Shown here: one piece after another, positions 13,563-13,647 of the stretch
Layout of the letters: each line of letters begins with the position of its first letter
Position numbering within the stretch: the stretch's first letter is position 1
Origin: Anaerolineaceae bacterium
GTDB taxonomy: Bacteria; Chloroflexota; Anaerolineae; Anaerolineales; Anaerolineaceae
Direction of reading: 5' to 3'
DNA length: 13,647 bases
Assembly (NCBI GenBank): GCA_011620465.1
Contig: WOZC01000031.1
Span: forward strand, 1 to 13,647
The notes under the pieces: generated by a model
Told to the model about the DNA's origin: nothing
What the model saw: only the letters and a program-made list of their open reading frames with translations
The model's database searches: none
Made by a program: the position numbers and the translations under genes

Positions 13563-13636
13563 ATTATAACGTATTGTCCCCCGGTATCTCTCCTTTGCCA
13601 GAAGGTGAAATAATATCGATTAACAGAACGTATTGT
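13563..13636 (-). promoter_or_regulatory. ychF promoter region with a 10-bp direct repeat
   Basis: On the minus strand TATAAT (13568-13563) precedes the ychF start by about 31 nt; no strong -35 is seen. A 10-nt sequence AACGTATTGT (plus strand) occurs at 13568-13577, touching the -10, and again at 13627-13636, 59 bp away. It may be a regulator site. Confidence 0.4.
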
Positions 13637-13647
13637 ACGAGTTTTAT

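Overview
The window looks like chromosomal DNA from a bacterium of moderate GC content, most likely Chloroflexota and probably class Anaerolineae. That placement is inferred from the style of the proteins: a THDLSTPL histidine-kinase H-box, MutS2 with a Smr domain, a variant YchF P-loop, and an Mvh-like [NiFe] hydrogenase in a bacterial setting. No rRNA or marker gene in the window settles it. There is no clear mobile element, CRISPR array or defence system.

Layout, left to right. The 3' part of a tRNA-Leu(CAA) with a strong bidirectional terminator (1-101) is followed by about 680 bp without a clear protein gene. This gap holds three good sigma70-type promoters and a plus-strand intrinsic terminator, which together predict an undescribed small RNA of about 90 nt (or 180 nt from an upstream promoter) ending against the 3' end of mutS2. 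Next come mutS2 (minus), a 569-bp gap with inverted repeats, a second promoter and a possible 39-aa upstream ORF, and then an OmpR-type response regulator overlapping its sensor kinase (plus). A 418-bp gap with several consecutive stem-loops separates the kinase from a convergent inositol-monophosphatase-family gene (minus).

Divergent from the phosphatase gene is a two-gene [NiFe]-hydrogenase unit (small and large subunits overlapping by 1 nt, plus). Its upstream region carries four TGTGG(A/T)-type, DnaA-box-like sequences spaced 11, 22 and 42 bp apart. A bidirectional terminator separates the hydrogenase from a convergent minus-strand pair: an SbcD-like metallophosphoesterase followed 3 bp later by an HD-domain phosphohydrolase. 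surE (plus) diverges from the sbcD-like gene and converges on ychF (minus). A 123-bp element with 9-bp terminal inverted repeats lies between surE and ychF.

Most genes are housekeeping or nucleotide-handling functions in short, often single-gene units: MutS2, the SbcD-like nuclease, the HD phosphohydrolase, SurE and YchF. The accessory functions are the two-component system and the hydrogenase. Several starts (response regulator, sbcD-like, surE) have a -10-like hexamer exactly 6 nt before ATG, which predicts leaderless mRNAs; the phosphatase, kinase, hydrogenase small-subunit and ychF starts have Shine-Dalgarno sequences. The observations most worth following are the predicted small RNA, the phased DnaA-box-like cluster, the leaderless pattern, and the hydrogenase large subunit that ends right after its C-terminal cysteine motif.
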